64,000 bases of DNA from Micromonospora okii (GCF_020884795.1 NZ_BBZF01000019.1:126888-190887); one strand, 5' to 3'; shown: positions 8,360-17,375, counted from the first letter of the stretch. Numbers and translations are program-made. The notes: generated by a model from the sequence alone, not told the origin.

Positions 8360-9534
8360 CGGCCCAGCTCCTTCTCCAGCGCGTCCATGAACGCGTCGAC
8401 CTCGTCGAGGGTGTTGTAGACGTGCGGGCCGACCCGCAGGTAGCCCCGCCAACTGCAGATCACGTCCCGCTCGGCGAGCCGGCGCTTGACCGTCTCCCCG
8501 TCGGGCACGTCGAGGCACACGACGCCGCCGCGCCGGCCCGGCTCGGTCGGGCTGACCACCGTCACGCCGGCCGCCGCCGCCCGCTCCACGATCCGGGCCG
8601 TGCACGCCAGCGAGTGCCGGCGGATCGCGTCGACCCCCACCCCGGCCAGCAGGTCCAGGCCCACCTGGGAGACCAGCGAGGTGAGCGGGAACGGGGTGCC
8701 GCCGGCGAACCGCTGCGCACCGGGCGCCCAACCGGTCGACGGCTGGAAGGTCAGCGCCCGGTCGCCGGCCTGCCAGCCGGTCGCCGCCGGTTCCAGCTCC
8801 GACGCGAGGTCCGGGCGGACGTAGAGGAAGGCGGTGGCGATCCCGCACAGCCACTTGTGCGCGCCGCCGAGGACGACGTCGACGCCGAGCGCGGTGACGT
8901 CCAGCGGCACGATCCCGACGGTCTGGAAGGCGTCGACGACCACCAGCGCACCGACGTCGTGGGCGCGGGCGACCAGTCGCGGCAGGTCGAGGGTCGCGCC
9001 GGAGGTGAAGCTGGCGTGCGGCACGCACACCAGCAGCGTCCGCTCGTCGACGCGCCCGCACAGGGCGTCCTCGTCGAACAGCGGGCCGCCGGAGCCGACC
9101 ACGTCGAGTTCGGCCCCGTACCGGCCGAACGCCTTCCAGACGAACGGCACGGTGGGGAACTCCAGGTCGGTGGTGACGACCCGGTTGCGCGGGGCGCGGT
9201 AGTCGAAGCAGGAGGCGACCCGGGCCAGCAGGGTGCTCAGGTTCGTGTCGGTGACCACGCTGCCCGCCGGCGCGCCGATGAACGCGGCCAGCGAGTCGGC
9301 GTACCGGTCGAGGCCGACGTGCCAGCCCTGCCACACGTCGTCGCGCCAGGTGCGCAGCGTCCGCCCGTACTCCGCCAGCACCCGCTGCGCGCCCCGGGGC
9401 ACCGCGCCGGTGGAGTTGTTGTTCAGGTAGACGCCGGTCTCCAGCAGGGGGAACTCGGCGCGCAGGGCGGCGTGCGCGGCGGCGTCGAGGCAGCGCGCCT
9501 CGTCGGCCGCCGGTCGCGGGTCGGGTGCGCTCAC
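8356..9534 (-). CDS. Kynureninase-family PLP enzyme
   Basis: 392 residues, class V aminotransferase fold. Visible features: GVYLNNNSTGAVP at the start of the domain, VVVDAFQTVGIVPLDV with the PLP-contacting Asp (D201), and GGAHKWLCG with the probable Schiff-base lysine K227; late segments FAGGTPFPLTSL and RVGPHVYNT parallel kynureninase positions (CGTQPITSL, and the RxxxxPLYxT region). Kynureninases split kynurenine or 3-hydroxykynurenine to (3-hydroxy)anthranilate and alanine. GGAHKW differs from the usual kynureninase GCTYKY, so altered substrate use is possible. GTG start at 9534 overlaps the upstream stop (GTGA); the open frame running to 10797 is a shadow. Confidence 0.8.
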   Translation of the reverse strand: MSAPDPRPAADEARCLDAAAHAALRAEFPLLETGVYLNNNSTGAVPRGAQRVLAEYGRTLRTWRDDVWQGWHVGLDRYADSLAAFIGAPAGSVVTDTNLSTLLARVASCFDYRAPRNRVVTTDLEFPTVPFVWKAFGRYGAELDVVGSGGPLFDEDALCGRVDERTLLVCVPHASFTSGATLDLPRLVARAHDVGALVVVDAFQTVGIVPLDVTALGVDVVLGGAHKWLCGIATAFLYVRPDLASELEPAATGWQAGDRALTFQPSTGWAPGAQRFAGGTPFPLTSLVSQVGLDLLAGVGVDAIRRHSLACTARIVERAAAAGVTVVSPTEPGRRGGVVCLDVPDGETVKRRLAERDVICSWRGYLRVGPHVYNTLDEVDAFMDALEKELGR

Positions 9535-10847
9535 GCGGGGCAGCCTCCGGTCTCCTCGCGGGACGACGCCGGCCACGGGCCGTGGCCGACGGTGGTGAAG
9601 ACCGGCACGGAGCGGGCGGCGGCCAGGTAGGGCGTCCCCTCGGTGTAGCCGGTGCCGGGCTGGTCGCCGAGCATCCGGGTGGCCAGCCGGTGGTGGGTGC
9701 GGCGCCACTGGAGCAGGGCCGCCGCGAACTCGCCCATCCGCCGCCGCACCAGGTCGCGGTCGGGCCCGGCCAGCCGGCCGTCGCGCACGGCCGTCCGGTA
9801 GGCGGCGTCGATCGTCGGCGCCCCGGCGAGCACCCCGGCCCGCACCTCCGGCACCGAGCGGTAGGCGGCCGAGGCCAGCCGGGCCCCGTCGGGGGTACGG
9901 CACAGCGACTCCACCAGCTTGTAGGAGCGGGACTGGATGGCGCTGGCCCCCTCCGTGTACGCCCGGAACGTGCGGAACGACTCCGGCTGCATGGTGGCCA
10001 GCAGCGAGAAGAGCGGGCCGGCGGCGGCGAGCTGGTCCCGGGCGTGGGTGAGCCGGTCGGCGGCCGGCCGCGCCCGGCCCCGGGCCACGTCGCCGACCGC
10101 CGCGCGCAGCTCGTCGGCGAGCGCCGCGAAGACGCACTCGTACGCCTGGAGCACCCGGATGAACAGGTACTCGTCGTGCGACACGTACACCGGCAGCATG
10201 GTCAGCCGCAGGATCCGCTCCTCGGCGGCGGTGCGGTCGGCGCGGGCGAGGGCGGTCAGCGCCGCCGCCGCTGCCTGCGGTCGGGAGCCCTCGGGCGGCG
10301 CGACCAGGCCGAGGCGGGTCAGCGCCGGCGCCGCCGCCCGGACCCCGAGCCGGTGGCGCTTGGCCACCAGCGCCGGGCCGGGGCGCTGCTCGGGCAGCAG
10401 GCTCGTGGCCCCGGCCCCGGCGGCCAGTTCGAACGCCAGCGCGTCGGCGATGAGGCGGACCAGGAGCCGGTCGCGTTCCCGCCGCCCGCCGTCCGGGTCG
10501 CCCGCCGTGTTCCCGTCCCCGGTGGGCAGCCCGAGCAGGGGCAGCCCGAGGTAGCTGCGGTAGTCGTACCGGCCGTCCCACTTGTCGAGGGCGACGTCGA
10601 GGAAGTCGCGCAGCAGCCGGGCGGGGCCCGGCCGCCCGGCGGCGTCCGGGCCGCCACGGGCGGCGGGAAGCTGCGCCCGGATCTCGTCGAGAAGGGCGAG
10701 CAGTTCCTTTTCGACGAAGTGTTTGCCGACCCGGTGGAACTCGGCCAGCACGGCGGGGTAGGGAAAATTGTCGGGGTCGGAAAAGCCGGACACCCAACTC
10801 GTCAGCTCACGCACGAACCGCACCTCGACATGACGTTTGTGTGGCAC
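9531..10847 (-). CDS. Tryptophan 2,3-dioxygenase superfamily protein, long form
   Basis: 438 residues. The C-terminal half contains three blocks that align with heme TDO: YVSHDEYLFIRVLQAYE (TDO: HDExLFIxxHQxYE), LATMQPESFRTFRAYTEGAS followed by QSRSYKLVE (TDO: L..MTPxDFLEFRxxLxxASGFQSxQFRLxE), and WRRTHHRLATRMLGDQPGTG (TDO: WRxRHxxxVxRMIGxKxGTGG), where the second-block RxxH supplies the heme ligand. An N-terminal 180-residue extension with DKWDGRYDYRSYLGLPLL is beyond the ordinary TDO length of about 280. Expected reaction: oxidative opening of the indole ring of tryptophan or an analogue. GTG start at 10847, 28 bases after the short paralogue. Confidence 0.78.
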   Translation of the reverse strand: MPHKRHVEVRFVRELTSWVSGFSDPDNFPYPAVLAEFHRVGKHFVEKELLALLDEIRAQLPAARGGPDAAGRPGPARLLRDFLDVALDKWDGRYDYRSYLGLPLLGLPTGDGNTAGDPDGGRRERDRLLVRLIADALAFELAAGAGATSLLPEQRPGPALVAKRHRLGVRAAAPALTRLGLVAPPEGSRPQAAAAALTALARADRTAAEERILRLTMLPVYVSHDEYLFIRVLQAYECVFAALADELRAAVGDVARGRARPAADRLTHARDQLAAAGPLFSLLATMQPESFRTFRAYTEGASAIQSRSYKLVESLCRTPDGARLASAAYRSVPEVRAGVLAGAPTIDAAYRTAVRDGRLAGPDRDLVRRRMGEFAAALLQWRRTHHRLATRMLGDQPGTGYTEGTPYLAAARSVPVFTTVGHGPWPASSREETGGCPA

Positions 10848-10875
10848 ACGGACGGTGGGAGGCGGGGCGTTCCGG

Positions 10876-11592
10876 TTACGGCAGATGGGGCGCGGAATGG
10901 TCGTCCGTCGGCTCGTCGGCGGTGCTCGTCCGGGCCCGCCACAGCTCGGGGAAGAACCGGTGCTCGATCAGCTTGGCGAGCATGGTCGCCGGGCTGCCCT
11001 TGGTGCCGGCGGGGGCGTGGCCGCCGATGCGGACGGCGACCTGGTAGTGCCGCACGCGCCAGAACGAGACCCGCTCGTCCCACTCGACCATCGCCTCGGC
11101 CAGCCGGTGCAGCGGGTCGGTCGGCGTCGCCGCGGCGAGCGCCGACAGCTCGATCCGCCGGGCGGCGAGGTGCTCGCAGAACGCCCGGCCGAGCTGCCGG
11201 CTGGCGCCCTGGACCCGCCGCCAGCCGGGTGATTCGGCCCCGGAGCCGTTGCCGAGCGCGGGCTGCATCGCCTGGAAGTCGGCGGGGGAGAGGTAGCGGA
11301 ACATCTCGAGCTGGTCGGTGACCAGTCGCACCCCGAGCGTCGCCCGGGTGATCAGCGGCTCCGCCGCGGCCGGGTCGCCGGCGTCGATCCGGCACGCCGC
11401 CTCGGTCAGCTCGGCCTCCGCGAGCTTGAGCCACAGCTCGGCGGACTGGTGCACCACCTGGAAGAGCAGTTCGTCGCGGTGGATCATCTGCCCCGGAGGC
11501 CGCTGGAGGTCCAGCAACGCGTCCGTGCGCATGTAGCGCGCGTAGTCCGTGTCGCCGTCGCCGGGCAGCACGGCAGAATGGTCCCGCTTCAC
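10876..11592 (-). CDS. Tryptophan 2,3-dioxygenase superfamily protein, short form (MarE-like)
   Basis: 238 residues. RDELLFQVVHQSAELWLKL matches the TDO N-terminal substrate/heme block; MFRYLSPADFQAMQPALGNGSG and SPGWRRV replace the usual FRxYLxPASGFQSxQFR, as in the divergent heme-dependent aromatic oxygenase branch that includes MarE; FWRVRHYQVAVRIGG holds the probable proximal histidine, and GTKGSPAT replaces GTGGSSG. It may therefore not be an ordinary N-formylkynurenine-forming TDO. First gene of the minus-strand operon; GTG at 11592 preceded by GAGGGG is chosen over the longer frame to 11763, whose extra residues show no homology. Confidence 0.75.
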   Translation of the reverse strand: MKRDHSAVLPGDGDTDYARYMRTDALLDLQRPPGQMIHRDELLFQVVHQSAELWLKLAEAELTEAACRIDAGDPAAAEPLITRATLGVRLVTDQLEMFRYLSPADFQAMQPALGNGSGAESPGWRRVQGASRQLGRAFCEHLAARRIELSALAAATPTDPLHRLAEAMVEWDERVSFWRVRHYQVAVRIGGHAPAGTKGSPATMLAKLIEHRFFPELWRARTSTADEPTDDHSAPHLP

Positions 11593-11799
11593 GGAATTGT
11601 CCCCTCGTTCGACGTCGGGGGCAGGTGAACCCGACCGCGACGGATCATCGCGGCGCACAGTATCCAACGACCAACTGCAATATGTCACGCCCCCGTCGCA
11701 GACTGTCCACTGCCGGTGGGAATGGCGGCTTCCCGACGGTTTCCGGCGAAAGGCGGGCGACATGGCGGGGGCCGGCGGCGCCCGGGAACGGCCGGTCGC

Positions 11800-12528
11800 T
11801 CAGCCCGGCGGCGCGGGCCGGGGTGCGCCGGCGACGCGGTCCAGCCACTCCGCGAGCAGGGCCTTCTCGGCCGCCGTCAGCCCCGTGGCGAGCCTCGGCA
11901 GCGCGGCCCGCAGCGCGACGGCGTGCCGCACGGCGGAGCGGGGGTCCGGCCCGGGGGCGGCGCGGGCGATGGGGCTGTCGGTGGCCACCGCCGCGATCAC
12001 CGCCTCCCGGGTCGCCGCCGACAGGGCCGGGTCGCGCTCGGGCGGCGCGACGCGCAGCAGGGCGAGGGTCACCCCGGACGCGGCGGCGTGCGTGATCCCG
12101 GTGGCCCGGTCGACGGGGACGCGCAGCCGGCCGGCCTCGGCCACCCGCTGCACGAGCTGGCCCAGGATGTCGCCGGCCACCCGGGCGGCGGTCGGCTGCT
12201 CGCCGGGGCGCGGGTCGCCGTACATGAGGGCGTAGCAGGCGGGGTCGGCGAGGCCGAACTCGACGTGCAGGTCCCAGCCCTGGCGCAGGGCGTCCACCGG
12301 GTCCTCGGCGGGTTCGTGGGAGGCCTTGGAGTGCAGGTACGCGGCGAAGCCGTAGCTGGCGGCGGCGTCGAGCAGCCCCCGCATGTCTCCGAACTGGCGG
12401 TAGAGCGTGGGCGCCTGCACCCCGGCGGCCCGCGCGACGGCCCGGGTGGAGACCGCCTCCCGGCCGCCCTGGGCGAGCAGCGCCGCGGCGGCCCGCACGA
12501 TCCGGTCCCGGGGCGACGTGTCGATCAT
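11800..12528 (-). CDS. TetR-family transcriptional regulator
   Basis: 242 residues. N-terminal helix-turn-helix (about 8-55) with ALLAQGGREAVSTRAVARAAGVQAPTLYRQF split over helices 1-3, the classical TetR signature; the C-terminal all-helical ligand domain has no identified family beyond TetR_C. The gene points the same way as the dioxygenase operon, 208 bases upstream of it, and may control it or itself. The region just upstream of its start (12531-12575) is AT-rich for this genome and contains repeated GATCATGA and an imperfect dyad CGCT-N6-AGCG, a possible operator. Confidence 0.9.
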   Translation of the reverse strand: MIDTSPRDRIVRAAAALLAQGGREAVSTRAVARAAGVQAPTLYRQFGDMRGLLDAAASYGFAAYLHSKASHEPAEDPVDALRQGWDLHVEFGLADPACYALMYGDPRPGEQPTAARVAGDILGQLVQRVAEAGRLRVPVDRATGITHAAASGVTLALLRVAPPERDPALSAATREAVIAAVATDSPIARAAPGPDPRSAVRHAVALRAALPRLATGLTAAEKALLAEWLDRVAGAPRPAPPG

Positions 12529-12625
12529 GACAGCGACGATACGTGGATCATGATAACGCCGCTAATCACAGCGCTATCGCGTCGGTGTTAGCAGCGGAAA
12601 CCGCAGGTCAGGGGATGTTAGCCGG

Positions 12626-13390
12626 TCAGCCGCGCAGGGCCAGGTCGAGCACCGCGCCGAGCCCGTTGGGCCGACCCGGCTCCGCCTCCGGCAACACCAG
12701 CGCCGCGCAGCCGGCCCGCACGGCCCCGGCGTCGGCCGCCGTGTCGCCCACCATCAGCGCCCGCTCCGCGTCCACGCCGAGCATCCCGCACGCCCGCCAG
12801 AAGATCGCCGGGTCCGGCTTGCAGCGCCCCACCTCGTACGACAGGGCGTACGCGTCGATCAGCCCGTCGAGCCCCCACGCCGCGAAGAACGGCCGGATGT
12901 CGAAGCCGATGTTGCTGACCACGGCCACCTTCACCCCGCCCGCCTTCAACGCCGCCAGGGTCGGCGCGGTGTCCGGGTACGGCACCCAGCCCTCGGGCAC
13001 CAGCACCCGCTCGTACAGCGCCTCGGCGAAGCCCTCGATCCCGGCGTCCACGGTCGCCGCCAGGGCCGTGTACGCGCCCCGGTGGGCGTGCGGGTAGAGG
13101 TCCCGCTCGGCCCACAGCTCCGCCACCGCCGGCGGCACCCGGGCCGGCAGGGGCCCGCCCGCCCGGCCGGCGGTGAGCAGGCGGTCGGCCAGCGCCGTGG
13201 CCCGCATCCGCTCCAGGCTCACGCCGCAGGCCGTCGCGGCGGCGAGCACCCAGGCGTGCGGCTCCTCCACCTGGGCGAGGGTGCCGTGGAAGTCGAACAG
13301 CACGGCCTCGACGGGCCGCCGGGACGCCCCGGCGCTGGCGGCGTCGCCGCTTCGGGGACTCGACTGGGGCGGTTCGGCATGGTCCGGCAC
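12626..13390 (-). CDS. HAD-superfamily hydrolase
   Basis: 254 residues. HAD motif I FDFHGTL (nucleophile Asp followed by DxH rather than DxD), motif II VVSNIG, motif III Lys in RCKPDP and motif IV MVGDTAADAGA are all present, with a helical cap (about 60-130) of the subfamily I type. Likely a phosphatase for a small phosphorylated metabolite; the substrate cannot be predicted. Start uncertain: GTG 13390 is used, but a later start near the VEAVLFDF core would give about 206 residues. The motif I DFH variation is known in some phosphatases. Confidence 0.85.
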   Translation of the reverse strand: MPDHAEPPQSSPRSGDAASAGASRRPVEAVLFDFHGTLAQVEEPHAWVLAAATACGVSLERMRATALADRLLTAGRAGGPLPARVPPAVAELWAERDLYPHAHRGAYTALAATVDAGIEGFAEALYERVLVPEGWVPYPDTAPTLAALKAGGVKVAVVSNIGFDIRPFFAAWGLDGLIDAYALSYEVGRCKPDPAIFWRACGMLGVDAERALMVGDTAADAGAVRAGCAALVLPEAEPGRPNGLGAVLDLALRG

Positions 13391-13476
13391 GCCGTGCACC
13401 CTACCGACCGCCCCCGGCGCTGCTGTCGGATGGCCTTGGCCGGTGGTCCCGGCGGGCACGCACTAATCTTGGGGAC

Positions 13477-16272
13477 ATGTCGAGCCCCGCCGAGCGGTAC
13501 GCCGCGGCGCGCCGCCGGGCCGCGCAGGCCTCACAGTTCCCGGCGCTGGACGAGTTCGCCCTTGACCTGGGGTTCGATCTCGACGACTTCCAGCGGGAGG
13601 CGTGCCAGGCCCTGGAACGGGGCAGCGGGGTGCTGGTCTGCGCCCCCACCGGCGCCGGCAAGACCGTGGTCGGCGAGTTCGCCGTACACCTGGCGCTGCG
13701 CGGCGCCCCCGCGCAGCCGGCGGCGTCCGGCGACGGGCCGGCCCCGCGCCGCAAGTGCTTCTACACCACGCCGATCAAGGCGCTGTCGAACCAGAAGTAC
13801 CACGACCTGGTGGAGCGCCACGGCGCCGAGCAGGTCGGCCTGCTCACCGGCGACAACGCCATCAACGGCGACGCGCCGGTGGTGGTGATGACCACCGAGG
13901 TGCTGCGCAACATGCTCTACGCCGGCTCGGCCACCCTCGAGGGCCTGGCGTACGTGGTGATGGACGAGGTGCACTACCTCGCCGACCGGTTCCGTGGCGG
14001 CGTCTGGGAGGAGGTGATCATCCACCTGCCCGCCTCGGTCACCCTGGTCTCCCTGTCGGCGACCGTCTCCAACGCCGAGGAGTTCGCCGACTGGCTGGTC
14101 ACCGTGCGCGGCGAGACCGCCGTGGTGGTCTCCGAGCACCGGCCGGTGCCGCTGTGGCAGCACATGCTGGTCGGCAAGCGGATGTTCGACCTGTTCCACG
14201 ACGCCGACGCCGCCCGCAAGCACGACGTGCACCCGGAGCTGCTGCGCTACACCCGCGACACGATGCGCCGCCTGGAGCTGGGGGAGGGGCGCAGCGCCGG
14301 CCCCGGCGGCGGCCGGCGCGGGCCCCGCTGGCGCGGCCCGCTGCGCCCCGACATCGTCGACCGCCTCGACCGGGAGGGGCTGCTCCCGGCGATCCTGTTC
14401 ATCTTCAGCCGCGCCGGCTGCGCCGCCGCCGTGCAGCAGTGCCTCGCCGCCGGCCTGCGGCTGACCTCGCCGGAGGAGCGGGCGGAGATCCGCCGGGTCG
14501 TCGAGTCCCGGGTCACCGCCATCCCGGGGGAGGACCTGTCGGTCCTCGGCTACTGGGAGTGGCTCGACGGCCTGGAGCGCGGCCTGGCCGCCCACCACGC
14601 CGGGATGCTGCCGGTGTTCAAGGAGGTCGTCGAGGAGCTGTTCGTCCGGGGCCTGGTCAAGGCGGTCTTCGCCACGGAGACCCTCGCCCTGGGCATCAAC
14701 ATGCCCGCCCGCTGCGTCGTCCTGGAACGCCTCGTGAAGTTCAACGGCGAGGCCCACGTCGACCTCACCCCGGGGGAGTACACCCAGCTCACCGGCCGCG
14801 CCGGCCGCCGGGGCATCGACGTCGAGGGGCACGCCGTGGTGGTCTGGTCCCCCGAGACCGACCCCCGGCACGTGGCCGGCCTGGCCTCCACCCGCACCTA
14901 TCCGCTGCGCTCCAGCTTCCGCCCGTCGTACAACATGGCCGTCAACCTCGTCGGCACCGTCGGCGCGGAGCCGGCCCGCGCGCTGCTGGAGTCCTCGTTC
15001 GCCCAGTTCCAGGCCGACCGGTCGGTGGTCGGCCTGGCCCGGCAGGTGCAGCGCAACACCGAGACCATCGAGGCGTACGGCGCGGAGGCCGCCTGCCACC
15101 ACGGCGACTTCGACGAGTACTTCGCCCTGCGCGTGGCCATCGCCGACCGGGAGCGCGCCGTGGCCCGGCAGGGCCAGCAGCAGCGCAAGGCCGCCGCGGT
15201 GGCCGCGCTGGAGCGGCTGCGCGTCGGCGACGTGATCCGCGTGCCGTCCGGGCGGCGGGCCGGCCTCGCGGTCGTTCTCGACCCGGCCACCGGCGGGTTC
15301 GGCGAGCCGCGCCCCCTGGTGCTCACCCAGGACCGCTGGGCCGGCCGGGTCAGCCCGGGCGACTTCACCACCCCGGCCGAGGTGCTCGCCCGCATCCGGG
15401 TGCCGAAGCACTTCAACCACCGCTCCCCGGCGGCCCGCCGCGACCTCGCCGCCGAGATCAGCGGCACCGGCCTGGACCGGCACGGCGGTCGCCGGGGCGG
15501 CCGGTCCCGGCAGGGCGCGGGGGAGGACCACGCGATCAGCCAGCTCCGCACCGAGCTGCGCCGGCACCCGTGCCACGCCTGCCCCGACCGGGAGGAGCAC
15601 GCCCGCTGGGCCGAGCGGCGCCGCCGGCTGGAACGCGACACCGAGGAGCTGCGCCAGCGGGTCGCCGGCCGCACGGGCTCCCTGGCCCGCACCTTCGACC
15701 GGATCGTGGCGCTGCTGACCGCGCGCGGCTACCTCTCCGCCGACGGCGCGGTCACCGACGCGGGGCGGATGCTGGGCCGGATCTGGACCGAGGCGGACCT
15801 GCTGGTCGCCGAGTGCCTGCGCCGGGGCGTCTGGGACGGGCTCTCCCCGGCGGAGCTGGCCTCCGCCGTCTCCGTGGTGGTCTTCGAGGCCCGCCGCGAC
15901 GTCGACGAGCGGGCGTCGCTGCCGCGTGGCCCCGTCGCGGAGGCGGTCGACGCCACCCTCAAGCTCTGGGGCGACATCGAGGCCGACGAGGCGGCCCGGG
16001 GGCTCACGGTGACCCGCGAGCCGGACCTCGGCTTCGCCTGGCCGGTCTACCGCTGGGCGCGGGGGGAGGCGCTGGCCAAGGTGCTGGCCAGCGGCCACCA
16101 GATCGACGGGGAGATGCCGGCCGGCGACTTCGTGCGCTGGGCCCGCCAGGTGGTCGACCTGCTCGGTCAGCTCGCCGACTCCGGCGGCGCGTCGGCGGAG
16201 CTGCGCTCCACCGCCCGCCAGGCCATCGCGGCGGTCAACCGGGGCGTCCTCTCCTACCACGCCCCCGCCTGA
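13477..16272 (+). CDS. helY: HelY-type Ski2-like RNA helicase
   Basis: 931 residues, close to the 906 of mycobacterial HelY. RecA domain 1: Q-motif region FDLDDFQREA, Walker A APTGAGKT (about 62), TTPIKALSNQKY (Ia), Walker B/DEVH in MDEVHYLADR, SLSAT (III). RecA domain 2: LAAHHAGMLP (IV), ATETLALGINMPAR (V) and QLTGRAGRRGID (VI). A C-terminal DSHCT domain follows a 250-residue arch-like region. Superfamily 2 helicases of this class unwind structured RNA in an ATP-dependent way. ATG 13477; the preceding TAATCT at about 13463 fits a -10 element with a very short leader. Confidence 0.95.
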   Translation: MSSPAERYAAARRRAAQASQFPALDEFALDLGFDLDDFQREACQALERGSGVLVCAPTGAGKTVVGEFAVHLALRGAPAQPAASGDGPAPRRKCFYTTPIKALSNQKYHDLVERHGAEQVGLLTGDNAINGDAPVVVMTTEVLRNMLYAGSATLEGLAYVVMDEVHYLADRFRGGVWEEVIIHLPASVTLVSLSATVSNAEEFADWLVTVRGETAVVVSEHRPVPLWQHMLVGKRMFDLFHDADAARKHDVHPELLRYTRDTMRRLELGEGRSAGPGGGRRGPRWRGPLRPDIVDRLDREGLLPAILFIFSRAGCAAAVQQCLAAGLRLTSPEERAEIRRVVESRVTAIPGEDLSVLGYWEWLDGLERGLAAHHAGMLPVFKEVVEELFVRGLVKAVFATETLALGINMPARCVVLERLVKFNGEAHVDLTPGEYTQLTGRAGRRGIDVEGHAVVVWSPETDPRHVAGLASTRTYPLRSSFRPSYNMAVNLVGTVGAEPARALLESSFAQFQADRSVVGLARQVQRNTETIEAYGAEAACHHGDFDEYFALRVAIADRERAVARQGQQQRKAAAVAALERLRVGDVIRVPSGRRAGLAVVLDPATGGFGEPRPLVLTQDRWAGRVSPGDFTTPAEVLARIRVPKHFNHRSPAARRDLAAEISGTGLDRHGGRRGGRSRQGAGEDHAISQLRTELRRHPCHACPDREEHARWAERRRRLERDTEELRQRVAGRTGSLARTFDRIVALLTARGYLSADGAVTDAGRMLGRIWTEADLLVAECLRRGVWDGLSPAELASAVSVVVFEARRDVDERASLPRGPVAEAVDATLKLWGDIEADEAARGLTVTREPDLGFAWPVYRWARGEALAKVLASGHQIDGEMPAGDFVRWARQVVDLLGQLADSGGASAELRSTARQAIAAVNRGVLSYHAPA

Positions 16273-16310
16273 CCCCCCCCAACCCCTGCTGACCCCGCCC
16301 GGGGGCTAGC

Positions 16311-16370
16311 GTCGATCAAGAGCTTTGCGTCACTTCGCGGGCCCCCGCTGACGCAAAGCTCTTGATCGAC
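16311..16370. repeat. 22-bp perfect inverted repeat, possible dispersed terminator element
   Basis: Left arm 16311-16332 (starting GTCGATCAAGAGCTTTGCGT) and right arm 16349-16370 (ending ACGCAAAGCTCTTGATCGAC) are perfect complements, separated by a GC-rich 16-base loop. It lies between the convergent helicase and exonuclease genes. It is AT-richer than its surroundings, as expected for a mobile or dispersed palindromic unit rather than a chance hairpin; lacking a T-run, it may act as a factor-independent bidirectional terminator or a REP-like element. Confidence 0.75.
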
Positions 16371-16396
16371 GGCCGGTCAGGGCCGGCTCGGACCGG

Positions 16397-17326
16397 TCAG
16401 GGCCGGTCAGGGCTGGCGGCGAGGGCGTCGACCAGGCGGCGGCAGGAGTTGGCCAGGTTCCATCGGTCGGCCAGCTCCAGCAGGCGGTCCGGGTCGGCCG
16501 GCGCCTGCGGCAGCGCGGTGGGCAGCTCCGGCAGCGGGACGTCCCGGGCCACCCGCACCACCTTCGGCGCGACGGCCAGGTAGTCGCGGGCGGCGTCCAG
16601 CTTCGCCCGCAGGCCGGGGGCGAAGCCGGAGCCCGGGGCGTCGAGCGCGGCGAGGAGACCGTCGAGGTCACCGTGCCGCTCGATCAGCCGGGCCGCGGTC
16701 TTCTCCCCGACCCCGGCCACCCCGGGCAGCCCGTCGCTCGGGTCGCCGCGCAGCGCCGCGAAGTCGGCGTACCGGTCGGCGGGCACGCCGTAGCGGGAAC
16801 GCACCGCCGTGTCGTCGCAGTCCTCCAGCTTCGCCACCCCCCGCCCCACGTAGAGCAGCCGCACCCCCCGGGCGTCGTCGACGAGCTGGAACAGGTCCCG
16901 GTCGCCGGAGACCACCTCCACCGGCGCGGGCTGGGTCACCGACAGGGTGCCCAGCACGTCGTCGGCCTCGTAGCCGGCCGCGCCGACGGCGGTGATGCCC
17001 ACGGCGGCCAGCACGTCCAGGATGACCGGCACCTGCGGGGTAAGGGTGTCGGGCACCACCTCGCCGCCCTCGGGGGCCAGCCGGTGCGCCTTGTACGACG
17101 GCAGCAGCGCCACCCGCCACTCCGGCCGCCAGTCGTGGTCCAGCGCGCAGACCATCCGGTCGGGGCGGCGGGCGCGGACCAGGGTGGCGAGCATGTCGAG
17201 GAAGCCGCGCACCGCGTTGACCGGGGTGCCGTCGGCGGCCCGCGCGGCGGACTCGGGGACGCCGAAGTAGGCCCGGAAGTAGAGGCTGGGGGCGTCGATC
17301 AGCAGGATCGGGGGTCGGTGTGCCAC
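16397..17326 (-). CDS. 5'-3' exonuclease (PolA N-terminal/FEN-like)
   Basis: 309 residues. Contains the metal-binding acidic clusters of the PIN/FEN nucleases: LIDAPSLYFRAYFG at the N-terminus, AAGYEADDVLG near 120, VSGDRDLFQLV near 140, and the helix-hairpin-helix region GVAGVGEKTAARLIERHG near 200-215. It is a stand-alone exonuclease, not fused to a polymerase, as seen in many actinobacteria; likely role is removal of RNA primers or flap processing. GTG start at 17326. Convergent with helY. Confidence 0.92.
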   Translation of the reverse strand: MAHRPPILLIDAPSLYFRAYFGVPESAARAADGTPVNAVRGFLDMLATLVRARRPDRMVCALDHDWRPEWRVALLPSYKAHRLAPEGGEVVPDTLTPQVPVILDVLAAVGITAVGAAGYEADDVLGTLSVTQPAPVEVVSGDRDLFQLVDDARGVRLLYVGRGVAKLEDCDDTAVRSRYGVPADRYADFAALRGDPSDGLPGVAGVGEKTAARLIERHGDLDGLLAALDAPGSGFAPGLRAKLDAARDYLAVAPKVVRVARDVPLPELPTALPQAPADPDRLLELADRWNLANSCRRLVDALAASPDRP

Positions 17327-17375
17327 GCCGGACAGCCTGGCACAACCGTCCGACGACCCGGGTGCGGCGCGGCGG

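Noticed and set aside
8356-10797. 813-codon extension of the kynureninase frame
   Set aside because: The part beyond 9534 is Arg/Pro/Gly-rich shadow of the dioxygenase gene; the GTGA overlap gives a natural start.
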